A model generated the notes under the pieces. That model saw only the letters and a program-made list of their open reading frames with translations. It did no database searches and had not been told where the DNA came from. Source: Erysipelotrichaceae bacterium UBA2227 (GTDB lineage: Bacteria; Bacillota_I; Bacilli_A; Erysipelotrichales; Erysipelotrichaceae). From it: 64,000 nucleotides of DNA. The position numbers were made by a program, and so were the translations under genes. The stretch spans positions 5,371-69,370 of the forward strand of contig DDYT01000033.1 in assembly GCA_002348095.1 (NCBI GenBank). Reading direction: 5' to 3'. Shown piece by piece: positions 33,448 to 41,883 of the stretch. Each line of letters opens with the position of its first letter. Within the stretch, counting starts at the first letter, position 1.

Positions 33448-33921
33448 ATGAATCGACTGTTTGATGACGTGTTTATTGTGAAAAGTATTGCTGCAGACCG
33501 TGTCAATATTCTGGGGGAAAAGGATCAGATAATGACCATCGATTTGAGTGCTGCTGATTTTATGTGCCGGCTAGGCCGTCACTACGGAATTAAGATAGGA
33601 ATAGGTGCACAATGGTTTGCACAAGATTTGAAAATACGGAAGAATGTTCCTGTTTGTCTGTGCAGTAAAATGAATGTACTGTTTTTTACTGTTAAATGTT
33701 CTGAAACCAAAATGCCGATTTGGTTTCGATAAACACCACTGTTAAGGTATAAATCAAGCCCAAATGAGGAGAATTCGATCTATATCGGCAAACATAAGAT
33801 GATTAAGGCGACATTCTCACGATATCAGTTTAAAAACCAGATCAAAAGAATCGAGAAGTTCAAGCATAAAATCAGTACTTGTGCATCCTGCAAAAATATT
33901 AAATGCATTAACTGCAATTAG
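33448..33921 (+). pseudogene. comK-like competence regulator, interrupted by an in-frame stop
   Basis: An ORF of 94 codons ends at TAA (33730-33732), but the same frame stays open for 62 more codons to TAG at 33919. The joined translation resembles ComK, the competence transcription factor. CRLGRHYG in the first part matches ComK CRFFGSSYAG. KIRKNVPVCLC matches the ComK KPPIMV region. MNVLFFTVKCSETKMPIWFR matches its IFLFPTLSS...WIS region. After the stop, GKHKMIKATFSRYQFKNQIKRI matches GK...SYNSFENQVYR. The extreme C terminus is Cys-rich (CASC, CINC). A nonsense mutation in a ComK homologue fits best; two separate small genes is the alternative. Confidence 0.55.
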
Positions 33922-33942
33922 TTCTTTGAGGTCATCATTTTC

Positions 33943-33970
33943 TTGATTACCAAGACAGAATGTGTATAAT
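33943..33970 (+). promoter_or_regulatory. Promoter of the YitT-family gene
   Basis: TTGATT (33943-33948) and TATAAT (33965-33970) have a 16-base spacer. It lies just after the stop of the broken comK-like gene. Confidence 0.65.
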
Positions 33971-33993
33971 GATATAGGAACTGAGGAATGATC

Positions 33994-34851
33994 ATGCCTA
34001 TTGTTAAAAAACACGTAAAAACGACCCTGATGATCGTAATCAGTGCACTTATATCCGCACTGTCTTTAAAAGTGTTCATCAGTGCCGGCGGACTGTTTCC
34101 CGGAGGGTTCAGCGGTCTGGCCGTACTTTTGTCACGATTGATTTTACGGGAATATGGCATCGATATACCATTTGGTGTGTTGTATGTATCATTTAATATC
34201 ATTCCCACGATTTTGGTGTATAAATTTGTCGGCAAGTGGTTTACCCGTTATTCGGTATTACAGTTTGCCTTGGTCAGTATTTTGGTTGCTGTGATTCCCG
34301 AAATGGAAATCACCTATGATATCGTGCTGATCGCGATTTTTGGCGGTATTCTATCGGGAATCAGCGCATCTTTGGCTCTGGCTGCCAACGCCAGCGGCGG
34401 CGGAACTGATTTCATTGCTATTTACATTTCCAATAAAACCAATGCACCGGCATGGCAGTATATCTTATATGGCAACAGTCTGCTGCTGGTGGTTGCCGGT
34501 CTGCTCTTTGGCTGGGAGAAGGCACTATATTCCATCATCTTTCAGTATGTATCAACTCAAGTCGTTAACTCGATGCACCAGCGCTATAAACTGATGAGTC
34601 TGCGGCTGTTTACCGAGGTTCCGGATGCTATGATCGAGGCGATTTTAAAAACGACAAGACATGGCATCACGAAACTTTGGGGGGAAGGCGGCTATTCCAA
34701 ACGACCTAAGTGCATGCTCTATATGGTCGTCAATGCGTTTGAGGTCGAAGACATCGTTGCGATCGCTCAGACGGTCGATCCAAAGGTCTTTATCGACATA
34801 AGTAAAACGGAACGTGTGCTGGGTAATTACTACCGAAAGCCGCTGGAATAA
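33994..34851 (+). CDS. YitT-family membrane protein (DUF2179)
   Basis: This 285-residue protein has five to six membrane helices in the first 200 residues and a cytoplasmic C-terminal DUF2179 domain (from about 205, with SKRPKCMLYMVVNAFEVEDIVAIAQTVDPKVFI). The N-terminal part has the typical FISAGGLFPGGFSGLAVLLSRL and ANASGGGTDFIAIY motifs. The transported substrate is unknown. The second ATG (33994), seven bases after GAGGA, is preferred over that at 33988. Confidence 0.88.
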   Translation: MPIVKKHVKTTLMIVISALISALSLKVFISAGGLFPGGFSGLAVLLSRLILREYGIDIPFGVLYVSFNIIPTILVYKFVGKWFTRYSVLQFALVSILVAVIPEMEITYDIVLIAIFGGILSGISASLALAANASGGGTDFIAIYISNKTNAPAWQYILYGNSLLLVVAGLLFGWEKALYSIIFQYVSTQVVNSMHQRYKLMSLRLFTEVPDAMIEAILKTTRHGITKLWGEGGYSKRPKCMLYMVVNAFEVEDIVAIAQTVDPKVFIDISKTERVLGNYYRKPLE

Positions 34852-34877
34852 AAAGTTTAGTATTTATAAAAAAAACC

Positions 34878-34906
34878 TTGCATATTATTAAACAATATGT
34901 TTAAAT
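34878..34906 (+). promoter_or_regulatory. Promoter of the SAM riboswitch-metK transcript
   Basis: TTGCAT (34878-34883) and TTAAAT (34901-34906) have a 17-base spacer. Confidence 0.55.
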
Positions 34907-34920
34907 ATCTATGGTCTTTT

Positions 34921-35060
34921 TATCAAGAGATGGGGTAGAGAGTTAGCTCGATGACCCCACGCCAACCTCCATGAATAAAACATGAAAGGTGGTTCCGCTA
35001 ACAGCGATAAGGGAAATCGAGTGTCATCGTGTCTTCTCTTATGCTGAGAAGACTTTTTTA
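34921..35060 (+). promoter_or_regulatory. SAM riboswitch (S-box, SAM-I type) with terminator
   Basis: The conserved S-box elements are in order: TATCAAGAGA, the GATGACCCCACGCCAACCT segment (P2/P3), then AAGGTGGTTCC and GCGATAAG near the end. A strong terminator stem (35031-35038 with 35046-35053) is followed by six T just before the gene. High SAM should favour termination, which fits its place before SAM synthetase. Confidence 0.9.
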
Positions 35061-35083
35061 TTGAAATATAGGAGGAAAAACAC

Positions 35084-36169
35084 ATGGAAAGATTCTTATT
35101 TACTTCAGAAAGCGTAACGGACGGACATCCCGATAAAATCTGTGATCAGATTGCGGATGCAATTTTGGATGCGGCCTTAAGTCAGGATCCTCATTCGAAG
35201 ATGGCTGTGGAAGCCACGATCAAGGACGATCTGGTTTTGGTCTATGGTGAAGCAAATACAAAAGCTGTAATCGATTATGCACAAATTGCAAAAAATGTCA
35301 TTAAAGACATCGGCTATACAGAAGAGTACAATGTCATTGTCAAAGTCAATGCCCAGTCACAAGAAATATATAATGCTGTGGCCCAGGACATTACGTGTGC
35401 CGGTGATCAGGGGCTTATGTTTGGTTATGCAAGCAATGAAACCGAGGAGTATATGCCCTTGGCCATCATCACTGCCCATCAGCTCTCCCGCGCTTTAAGC
35501 GAAGCAAAAAAACGTTTTGACTGGCTTCGTCCCGACGGGAAAACGCAAGTGACCGTCGAATATATCGATCACAAACCGGTACGCATTACGGCAGTCGTTG
35601 TTTCGACTCAGCATGCGGCCGAAGTTACTCAGGAAGAAATCCGCAGAGTCATTTTAAATGAAATTATTCTGAAAACCATCGACGAGAAATGGTTGGATGA
35701 AAATACCAAATACTTCATCAATCCGAGCGGATCCTTTATTACCGGAGGATCCTTCGGGGATTCGGGTACGACCGGACGCAAGATCGTTGTCGATACCTAC
35801 GGTGGGATGGGTCGTATCGGCGGAGGCTGCTTCAGCTCCAAAGATCCCAGCAAAGTCGACCGTTCAGCCGCCTATTATGCCCGATATGTTGCCAAGAGCG
35901 TTGTCGCTGCCGGATTGGCCGACCGCTTGGAAATCCAATTGGCCTATGCCATCGGTCACAGTCATCCGTTATCGGTCTATATTGAAACATTTGGTTCCGA
36001 GAAAATCGATAAAGAAGACATCTATCGGTTGATTCATGCAAACTTTGATTTCAGTGTTCAGAACATTATCAGTGAACTTAACCTGTTGCGCCCGATATAC
36101 CGGAAAACCGCTGCATTTGGTCACTTTGGCCGCGACGGATTCCCGTGGGAACAAGTCAAATCTCTATAG
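35084..36169 (+). CDS. metK: S-adenosylmethionine synthetase
   Basis: It makes SAM from methionine and ATP. ESVTDGHPDKICDQI, AGDQGLMFGYA and DTYGGMGRIGGGCFSSKDPSKVDRSAAY are the family signatures. The usual GGGAFSGKDP hexamer reads GGGCFSSKDP here, so two residues differ. At 361 residues it is slightly short of the 380-400 typical. AGGAGGAAAAAC precedes the ATG. Expression is controlled by the SAM riboswitch, giving end-product feedback. Confidence 0.95.
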   Translation: MERFLFTSESVTDGHPDKICDQIADAILDAALSQDPHSKMAVEATIKDDLVLVYGEANTKAVIDYAQIAKNVIKDIGYTEEYNVIVKVNAQSQEIYNAVAQDITCAGDQGLMFGYASNETEEYMPLAIITAHQLSRALSEAKKRFDWLRPDGKTQVTVEYIDHKPVRITAVVVSTQHAAEVTQEEIRRVILNEIILKTIDEKWLDENTKYFINPSGSFITGGSFGDSGTTGRKIVVDTYGGMGRIGGGCFSSKDPSKVDRSAAYYARYVAKSVVAAGLADRLEIQLAYAIGHSHPLSVYIETFGSEKIDKEDIYRLIHANFDFSVQNIISELNLLRPIYRKTAAFGHFGRDGFPWEQVKSL

Positions 36170-36174
36170 TTTAA

Positions 36175-36196
36175 GAAGGAAGAGCAATCTTCCTTT
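36175..36196 (+). terminator. Putative terminator after metK
   Basis: A nine-pair stem (36175-36183 with 36188-36196, one wobble pair) has a GCAA loop. The following T tract is weak. Confidence 0.5.
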
Positions 36197-36204
36197 CATA
36201 TTGC

Positions 36205-36233
36205 TTGAAAACGACAAAGAAGTGATATATTAT
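36205..36233 (+). promoter_or_regulatory. Promoter of the MarR-MacAB operon
   Basis: TTGAAA (36205-36210) and TATTAT (36228-36233) have a 17-base spacer. Confidence 0.75.
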
Positions 36234-36242
36234 ATTTAAGTA

Positions 36243-36254
36243 ACTTAATTAAGT
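36243..36254. promoter_or_regulatory. Palindrome at the start site, likely MarR operator
   Basis: ACTTAATTAAGT is a perfect 12-base palindrome lying at about +3 to +14 of the predicted transcript, between the -10 and the ribosome-binding site. TTAAGTAA is repeated across 36236-36256. This is a classic position for autorepression by the MarR protein encoded next. Confidence 0.5.
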
Positions 36255-36268
36255 AATGAGGTGATCAA

Positions 36269-36727
36269 GTGAACAAAGAAACTGAATATCGACTGACGGA
36301 GGATCTGTTTTCGACGTTGGAACAGTTTCGCTGCGTAGACAAAGGATTTAACCGAAAATCCGGATTTGGCGGAAAGCCGGTGAGCATGCTGATGATGATT
36401 GGTCAGCTTACCAAAGAAGGCCCGATTTCCGTATCGGTGTTGAAAGAACATATGCACATCTCCGCGCCGGCGATCACGCAATTTATCAATATCCTTCATT
36501 TTAAAGGGTATGTAACGAAAATCAGTGATCCCGCAGATAAGCGCAAATCGATGATCGAACTTTCTGAAAAAGGGAAAAAGGAGCTTGTAAAAGCCAAAGA
36601 AAAACTGAAAGTGCATATGGGTACGATGGTGCGTCATTTGGGCGAACAGGACACCCGCACATTGAACGAAATATTAAGCAAAATCGTCAGATTCTACATG
36701 ATGGAAGAAGGAGCAAAAGATGAGTAA
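36269..36727 (+). CDS. MarR-family regulator of the exporter operon
   Basis: This 152-residue winged-helix regulator has a recognition helix region VLKEHMHISAPAITQFINILHFKGYVTK and a wing with DPADKRKSMIELSEKGK. GTG at 36269 follows GAGGTGAT. It is the first gene of a unit with a membrane-fusion protein and an ABC transporter. It probably represses these genes until a toxic ligand binds, using the palindrome upstream. It overlaps the next gene by eight bases. Confidence 0.87.
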   Translation: MNKETEYRLTEDLFSTLEQFRCVDKGFNRKSGFGGKPVSMLMMIGQLTKEGPISVSVLKEHMHISAPAITQFINILHFKGYVTKISDPADKRKSMIELSEKGKKELVKAKEKLKVHMGTMVRHLGEQDTRTLNEILSKIVRFYMMEEGAKDE

Positions 36728-37595
36728 GCGAAAAGGCAAAAAATTCAAAGGCTGGCTGATTGCCGGTGCAGTGATCGGTGTATTGGTTTTAGCAGGTTAT
36801 CAGATATTTCAGAATGCCAACCGACGCATGATCGATAACTTAAAAACGATGGAAATCGAGTCGGGGACGATATCCCTTGAGGCATTGGCCTCCGGGAAAA
36901 TCACATCCTCGGATACATCAGAAGTAACATTCAACGGTACGTTTCGTCGTTCGACCGTCAATGTCGGGGACAGTGTACGAAGAAATGATAAAATCGGAGA
37001 GTATCTAAATAACATGGGGCAATTGTTCGCGATCCGGGCAAACCGGGACGGTTTGATCACACAAGTCGCTTCAGCGGCATTACCGAAATTTGTAATCTCC
37101 AACCCTAACCGTTTTCAGCTGGAAATTCAGATCACCGAGCGTGATATTTATAAGATCGTGATCGGACAACCAGCGACCGTGTATATTTCGGCTATCAATC
37201 AGACCTTTACCGGTGAAGTCGTCAATAAGGGTTCACTTGGAAACACGGCCGGAGATTTTACGACGTATACCGTCACCATAGGATTTGATCATGGCGAAGA
37301 ACCGGTATATTTAGGGATGAGCGGCAGCGCGAAAATCGTTTTGGAAACATTTGAAAACATTGCGGTCGTTCCGGTGGAAGCACTTATCACTTTTGAAGGG
37401 AAACGCTATCTGCTTTCAGCAGATTGGTTAGATAACACAAATCTTCCGCAACGCGATTTCTACATTCCGGTCACCACCGGGGTAGCGGATATTTATGACA
37501 TCGAAGTCATCGGAAGCGGTCTGATAGGCAAAAAAATCATCATATTACCAAATACAGGCAGTAACTTCCCGTTCTTTGCAAGGGGCAACCAATGA
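36720..37595 (+). CDS. MacA-like membrane-fusion (HlyD-type) protein
   Basis: This 291-residue protein has one N-terminal transmembrane helix (12-31). Its beta-barrel/lipoyl-type adaptor region, with IESGTISLEALASGKI and the NRFQLEIQITERDIYKIVIGQPATVYI segment, is typical of MacA/YknX adaptors. It links with the MacB-like pair downstream to export peptides or drugs. The start lies within the regulator's last codons. It is short compared with full MacA proteins (about 370), with a reduced alpha-hairpin. Confidence 0.82.
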   Translation: MSKRKGKKFKGWLIAGAVIGVLVLAGYQIFQNANRRMIDNLKTMEIESGTISLEALASGKITSSDTSEVTFNGTFRRSTVNVGDSVRRNDKIGEYLNNMGQLFAIRANRDGLITQVASAALPKFVISNPNRFQLEIQITERDIYKIVIGQPATVYISAINQTFTGEVVNKGSLGNTAGDFTTYTVTIGFDHGEEPVYLGMSGSAKIVLETFENIAVVPVEALITFEGKRYLLSADWLDNTNLPQRDFYIPVTTGVADIYDIEVIGSGLIGKKIIILPNTGSNFPFFARGNQ

Positions 37596-38281
37596 TTACG
37601 ATTCACGATATCACCAAACGTTATGAAATGGGCAGTAACATCGTCATGGCCGTGGATGGGATATCACTGGATATTCAGGAAGGGGAGTTTGTAGCGATCG
37701 TCGGACCGTCCGGTAGCGGTAAATCAACGCTGATGAACATCATCGGCTGTCTGGATGTCGTTACTTCCGGAACCTATGTTCTTAATAAAATCCCGATTCA
37801 GGAATATGATCAGGATGAGTTAGCGGATATCCGCAATCAGCAGATTGGTTTTATTTTTCAACAGTTCAATCTGCTGCCCAGTTTTACAGCCATCGAAAAC
37901 GTCATGATGCCCATGACCTATGCAAAAGTTACCAAGAAACAGCGGGAAATCAAAGCAGCTGAGTTGTTGAAATTGGTCGGTTTGGAAGACCGGATGGATC
38001 ACAAACCTACCGAACTTTCCGGCGGACAGCAGCAGCGTGTCTCAATTGCCAGAGCCTTGGCCAATTCCCCGGCCATCATTTTGGCGGATGAACCGACCGG
38101 TGCATTGGATTCAAAAACCGGGAAAGAAGTGTTATCTTTACTGAAGAAACTGAACAATGACGGGAAAACGGTTATTGTAATTACTCATGATCACGAAGTC
38201 GCCCGTTTTGCCAACCGCGTGATCACACTGAAAGACGGCAAAGTCTTAACGGACCTGCCCATGGAGGAAGCATATGTTTAA
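37592..38281 (+). CDS. MacB-type ABC transporter ATP-binding protein
   Basis: This 229-residue ATPase has Walker A GPSGSGKST, Q-loop FIFQQFNLLP, signature LSGGQQQRVSIARAL, Walker B IILADEPTGALD and the switch His (VITHDHE). It powers the permease that follows. Four-base overlap with the upstream gene and eight with the downstream one indicate a single translated operon. Confidence 0.94.
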   Translation: MITIHDITKRYEMGSNIVMAVDGISLDIQEGEFVAIVGPSGSGKSTLMNIIGCLDVVTSGTYVLNKIPIQEYDQDELADIRNQQIGFIFQQFNLLPSFTAIENVMMPMTYAKVTKKQREIKAAELLKLVGLEDRMDHKPTELSGGQQQRVSIARALANSPAIILADEPTGALDSKTGKEVLSLLKKLNNDGKTVIVITHDHEVARFANRVITLKDGKVLTDLPMEEAYV

Positions 38282-39437
38282 AGAATATTTCGCAATCGCT
38301 TTCCGTTCAGTCGTTGCGCATAAGATTCGGGCATTGCTGACGACTCTGGGCGTTGTCATCGGAGTCGCTTCCGTCATCCTGTTGATGTCCTTGGGCAACA
38401 GTGCCCGAACAGAGGCTGCCAACCAGATCCGCAGCATCGGTTCCAATCTGATTTACGTCAGTATTTCAGATCGTCAGGGAGCCTTGCCCAGAACCTGGCT
38501 GGATGAAATCCAGGACAAAGCAGAAATCACGGCTTTCTCTGAAATGATTTCCGGTCAGACCTCGTATCTGGTCGATGGTTCCAATGTCGATGTTTCGATC
38601 AGCGGTGTCAATCAGTACTACGGTTTTGTTTCGAGTCTGGATATGACCGGCGGACGGTTTTTAAATGAATTTGATGTCCAACACAATTTACCGGCGGTCG
38701 TCTTAGGGTCGAAAATCCCGGATTTGCTTTTCCCCAATCAGGAAGTGTTGGGAAATACTTTATATATCAAAGGAATGCCGTTTACAGTTGTAGGTATCGT
38801 TGAACCGAGAGGTACCAATTTCAGCGGGGACAACGATATGATGATTTACATTCCGATTGATTTTGCCCGTACGATGTTTCCGATGGGCGGACGATTTAAG
38901 ACGTACTATATCACTGCGGCGTCGGAAGAAAATATCGATCTGACGATGAACCGGATAACGACCTATTTACAACGATATCTGCCTTCGTCCAATCAATCCC
39001 GGATTTTCTCTCAATCCCAGATTCTGGGAGTTCTTGATACACTGATGGCATTACTGACAACACTTTTGTCCGGCATCGCATCAATATCACTGATTGTCGG
39101 GGGCATCGGCATCATGAATATCATGCTGGTCACGGTGCGTGAGCGGACCCGCGAAATTGGTATCCGAAAAGCACTGGGTGCCCGCCGCCGTCAGATACTG
39201 ATTCAGTTTTTGATCGAAGCGGTCATCATCACGACTCTTGGCGGTATCTTCGGACTGATCATCAGTTATATCGGTGCTCAGCTGATTACCTCCATCACCG
39301 ACTTCAATGTCGTGCTGGGCTGGGATGCCGTATTGCTGTCGTTGGTATTCTCCATAACGATCGGTGTCATTTTCGGAATTTACCCGGCGATGCAAGCCAG
39401 CAAACTGGAACCGGTCGAAGCCTTACGTTTTGAATAA
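38274..39437 (+). CDS. MacB-type ABC transporter permease
   Basis: This 387-residue protein has one N-terminal helix, a large extracellular MacB periplasmic-core domain (about 45-240) and three C-terminal helices in an FtsX-like domain. The motifs SLIVGGIGIMNIMLVTVRERTREIGIRKALGARRRQIL and the end PAMQASKLEPVEALRFE are diagnostic. With the ATPase and adaptor it forms an export machine; the substrate is unknown. Confidence 0.93.
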   Translation: MFKEYFAIAFRSVVAHKIRALLTTLGVVIGVASVILLMSLGNSARTEAANQIRSIGSNLIYVSISDRQGALPRTWLDEIQDKAEITAFSEMISGQTSYLVDGSNVDVSISGVNQYYGFVSSLDMTGGRFLNEFDVQHNLPAVVLGSKIPDLLFPNQEVLGNTLYIKGMPFTVVGIVEPRGTNFSGDNDMMIYIPIDFARTMFPMGGRFKTYYITAASEENIDLTMNRITTYLQRYLPSSNQSRIFSQSQILGVLDTLMALLTTLLSGIASISLIVGGIGIMNIMLVTVRERTREIGIRKALGARRRQILIQFLIEAVIITTLGGIFGLIISYIGAQLITSITDFNVVLGWDAVLLSLVFSITIGVIFGIYPAMQASKLEPVEALRFE

Positions 39438-39439
39438 AG

Positions 39440-39467
39440 AAAAGGAGAATCAAGCGATTCTCCTTTT
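39440..39467. terminator. Bidirectional terminator between two transporter operons
   Basis: A perfect 12-bp stem (39440-39451 with 39456-39467) is flanked by A and T runs, between convergent genes. Confidence 0.9.
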
Positions 39468-39469
39468 AA

Positions 39470-41125
39470 TCAGCTGATTTCGTCGAAGCGGACCCGAGCG
39501 ATCATTTTGGTCGCAACGATCGAGATCAATGTCAGAACGACCATGACGATGAAAGTGCCCGGAGCGAAAATCCGATAGTCGAAATTGAATGTTAATGCGA
39601 TCCAACCCAGCAGATAAGCCAAACCGAAGGAGGGGATCATGGTAAACAGAAAGTTGATATTCTGTTTGACTGCCGCCTGCTCGGTCTCCCACACCAGTTT
39701 GGGGTGAATGACATCGACGATGATCGAAACGTAATTGATAAACAATGAACCAAGAACAGCCATGACCACAAAAATCGCAAGGATATACCAAGGTGCTTTC
39801 AGAAACAGTGCGGCGGGTATCGCAGTCAGAGCCAGACCGATCAATGAAAGAAGAAATCCGCTCATACTCTTGGCATGTAACTGATCCACGATTTCCATCG
39901 GGATCATTTTCATGAAGTAGACATGCTGACCTTCCCGCGAGATGGCGGTGGCACTGACCATGTTCATGCTGCCCATGATCAGTCCGAAACTGACTCCAAA
40001 GGCGGATGCCAGCGATATGGCCATCGTACTGCTCCAAGGAATGGACAGAATTAAAGCAAACAGGTCTTCTTCCTCTGGAAAGGCTGCGGTCATGATGATA
40101 AACAAGACAGGAATCAAAACATTGACAGACACACAGTTCATCAGATAAATCGGAGTTCGAAACAACAGCCGAAGTTCCTTCATCAGGTAGGTGATGATCG
40201 CCTTTTGAGATCGTGTCGAACGTGAAAAGTCTTTGCTTGAAAGCTGACGCCGTGACGAGGATGTCTCATTGATACCGATCACCCCACGGAAGTACAGCAA
40301 CTGGGAAATAAGCAAAAATCCGACGAAGATAAGTGCAGTGATGGCCAGTGAAATGAGCAACTGAACGATATCGATGTTGACCACGGCGGCAATCGCAAAT
40401 GGAATATTGGGTATAAATGACTGAAATAAGGCAATCAGCGAGTTATTGCCCTCGATAAGCAGTCTGATCAAATCACCTTCGGTAACCGTCGACAATCCGG
40501 CCAGAGCATAATTTAGCCATAGGGCAAACACCAACGCTATACCCCCGGAAATCATGTTGAAGAAATCACGGTTTTTCGCAAAGGGAATGAGCCACATGAT
40601 GAGCATGATGATCAGTCCGGCCAACACCAGCGGTATGATCGGTAATATCAGAAAGACGACCAGCACATAAACATAAAACAGGATATCCGGTGATGTAGCC
40701 CGGGCATAGCCGGAAATGACCGGAATAAAGAATAAAGCCAAGGTGATATACTCATATATCAGTGTGACCGTAAATTTTGAAAGCAGGATATCGATAGGTG
40801 TCAGAGGCAAGGCCAACAGGGTTTCATTATCCCTGGAAAAATAAAATACGGCAGGAATGAGAAATATGCCAAAAAAGAAAATCATCAGTGCCAGCGAGTT
40901 GAGTAAAAGGGCAACGATGACCCCGGACTGCTGAAAGGGTGCCAACAAGGCAACAGCATCGATCGTTAAAAAATGCAGCATGACCAGCGTCGGTAAAAAA
41001 GCCACGATCATCAGCAGCAGAAAACCGTAAAGTAATAACTTCGAAGATTTTTTGCGTTTTCCTTGATCGACCATGCTGAAGGTGTTCTTCAGCATCGCGA
41101 AGATCAGTGATTTCAGTTTATGCAT
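39470..41125 (-). CDS. ABC-2-type transporter permease
   Basis: This 551-residue protein has about twelve hydrophobic segments and no obvious soluble domain. It fits large ABC-2-like permeases such as the YhaP/YthQ group used in lipid, peptide or drug export. The ATG at 41125 follows GAGGTCACG and overlaps the ATPase gene by eight bases; the TTG at 41140 lies too far upstream. The substrate is unknown. Confidence 0.8.
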   Translation of the reverse strand: MHKLKSLIFAMLKNTFSMVDQGKRKKSSKLLLYGFLLLMIVAFLPTLVMLHFLTIDAVALLAPFQQSGVIVALLLNSLALMIFFFGIFLIPAVFYFSRDNETLLALPLTPIDILLSKFTVTLIYEYITLALFFIPVISGYARATSPDILFYVYVLVVFLILPIIPLVLAGLIIMLIMWLIPFAKNRDFFNMISGGIALVFALWLNYALAGLSTVTEGDLIRLLIEGNNSLIALFQSFIPNIPFAIAAVVNIDIVQLLISLAITALIFVGFLLISQLLYFRGVIGINETSSSRRQLSSKDFSRSTRSQKAIITYLMKELRLLFRTPIYLMNCVSVNVLIPVLFIIMTAAFPEEEDLFALILSIPWSSTMAISLASAFGVSFGLIMGSMNMVSATAISREGQHVYFMKMIPMEIVDQLHAKSMSGFLLSLIGLALTAIPAALFLKAPWYILAIFVVMAVLGSLFINYVSIIVDVIHPKLVWETEQAAVKQNINFLFTMIPSFGLAYLLGWIALTFNFDYRIFAPGTFIVMVVLTLISIVATKMIARVRFDEIS

Positions 41126-41843
41126 TTTTCGTGACCTCAAGGAAAATCTCTTCCAGCGACATGTTCTCGTGATAATCTTTTTTCAACTCTTCCAATGTAC
41201 CGAAGAAAGCGATTTTCCCTTTGTTGATGATGGCCACTTTGTGGCAAAGTTTCTCAGCAACTTCCAATACATGGGTCGAGAAGAATACAGTCTTTCCTTG
41301 CTGGGCAACTTTTCTCATCATTTCCTTTAAGGCAAAGGCGGATTGCGGATCCAATCCGGTCAATGGTTCATCCAAAATCCAAATGCTCGGATCATGAACG
41401 AGAACGCCCATCACAACGATTTTCTGACGCATCCCATGAGAATATGACAGAATCTTATCATTGAGGGCATGTTCCATCTCGAAAAGTTTCGCCAAGTCAC
41501 TGATCCGCGTGCGGCGGGACTGTGAATCAACTTCGTAAATATCCGCCATCAGATTGAGATACTCCAGACCTTTCAGACGAAGGAAAATATCTGGATTGTC
41601 CGGAACAAAACCAAACTGCTTCTTTGCCATGATCGGATTTTTGCGAATGTCATATCCGTTGAGTGAAATGTTTCCGGTATCAGCATTCAAAATACCGGTA
41701 ATCATTTTCAGCGTTGTCGTCTTTCCGGCTCCGTTGGGACCGATAAATCCGACGATCTGACCGTCTTCGACAGCCAAAGAGACATTATCGACGGCTTTGA
41801 CCTTTCCGTTGTAGACTTTTGTCACATTTTGAATATTAATCAT
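41118..41843 (-). CDS. ABC transporter ATP-binding protein (exporter partner)
   Basis: This 241-residue ATPase has Walker A GPNGAGKTTT, signature LSYSHGMRQK, Walker B WILDEPLTGLD and the switch His. The signature with SHGM rather than SGGQ is typical of ABC-2 drug or sodium exporters. It is paired with the permease at 39470 on the minus strand. It starts 40 bases after uppP, perhaps on the same transcript. Confidence 0.93.
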   Translation of the reverse strand: MINIQNVTKVYNGKVKAVDNVSLAVEDGQIVGFIGPNGAGKTTTLKMITGILNADTGNISLNGYDIRKNPIMAKKQFGFVPDNPDIFLRLKGLEYLNLMADIYEVDSQSRRTRISDLAKLFEMEHALNDKILSYSHGMRQKIVVMGVLVHDPSIWILDEPLTGLDPQSAFALKEMMRKVAQQGKTVFFSTHVLEVAEKLCHKVAIINKGKIAFFGTLEELKKDYHENMSLEEIFLEVTKNA

Positions 41844-41883
41844 ATGTTGTTCTCCTATTCACAAATCTCATTTTAGTACAAAC

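Noticed and set aside
33799..33921. Independent 40-residue Cys-rich small protein
   Set aside because: No ribosome-binding site precedes the ATG, and the frame continues the comK-like ORF, so a broken gene explains it better.
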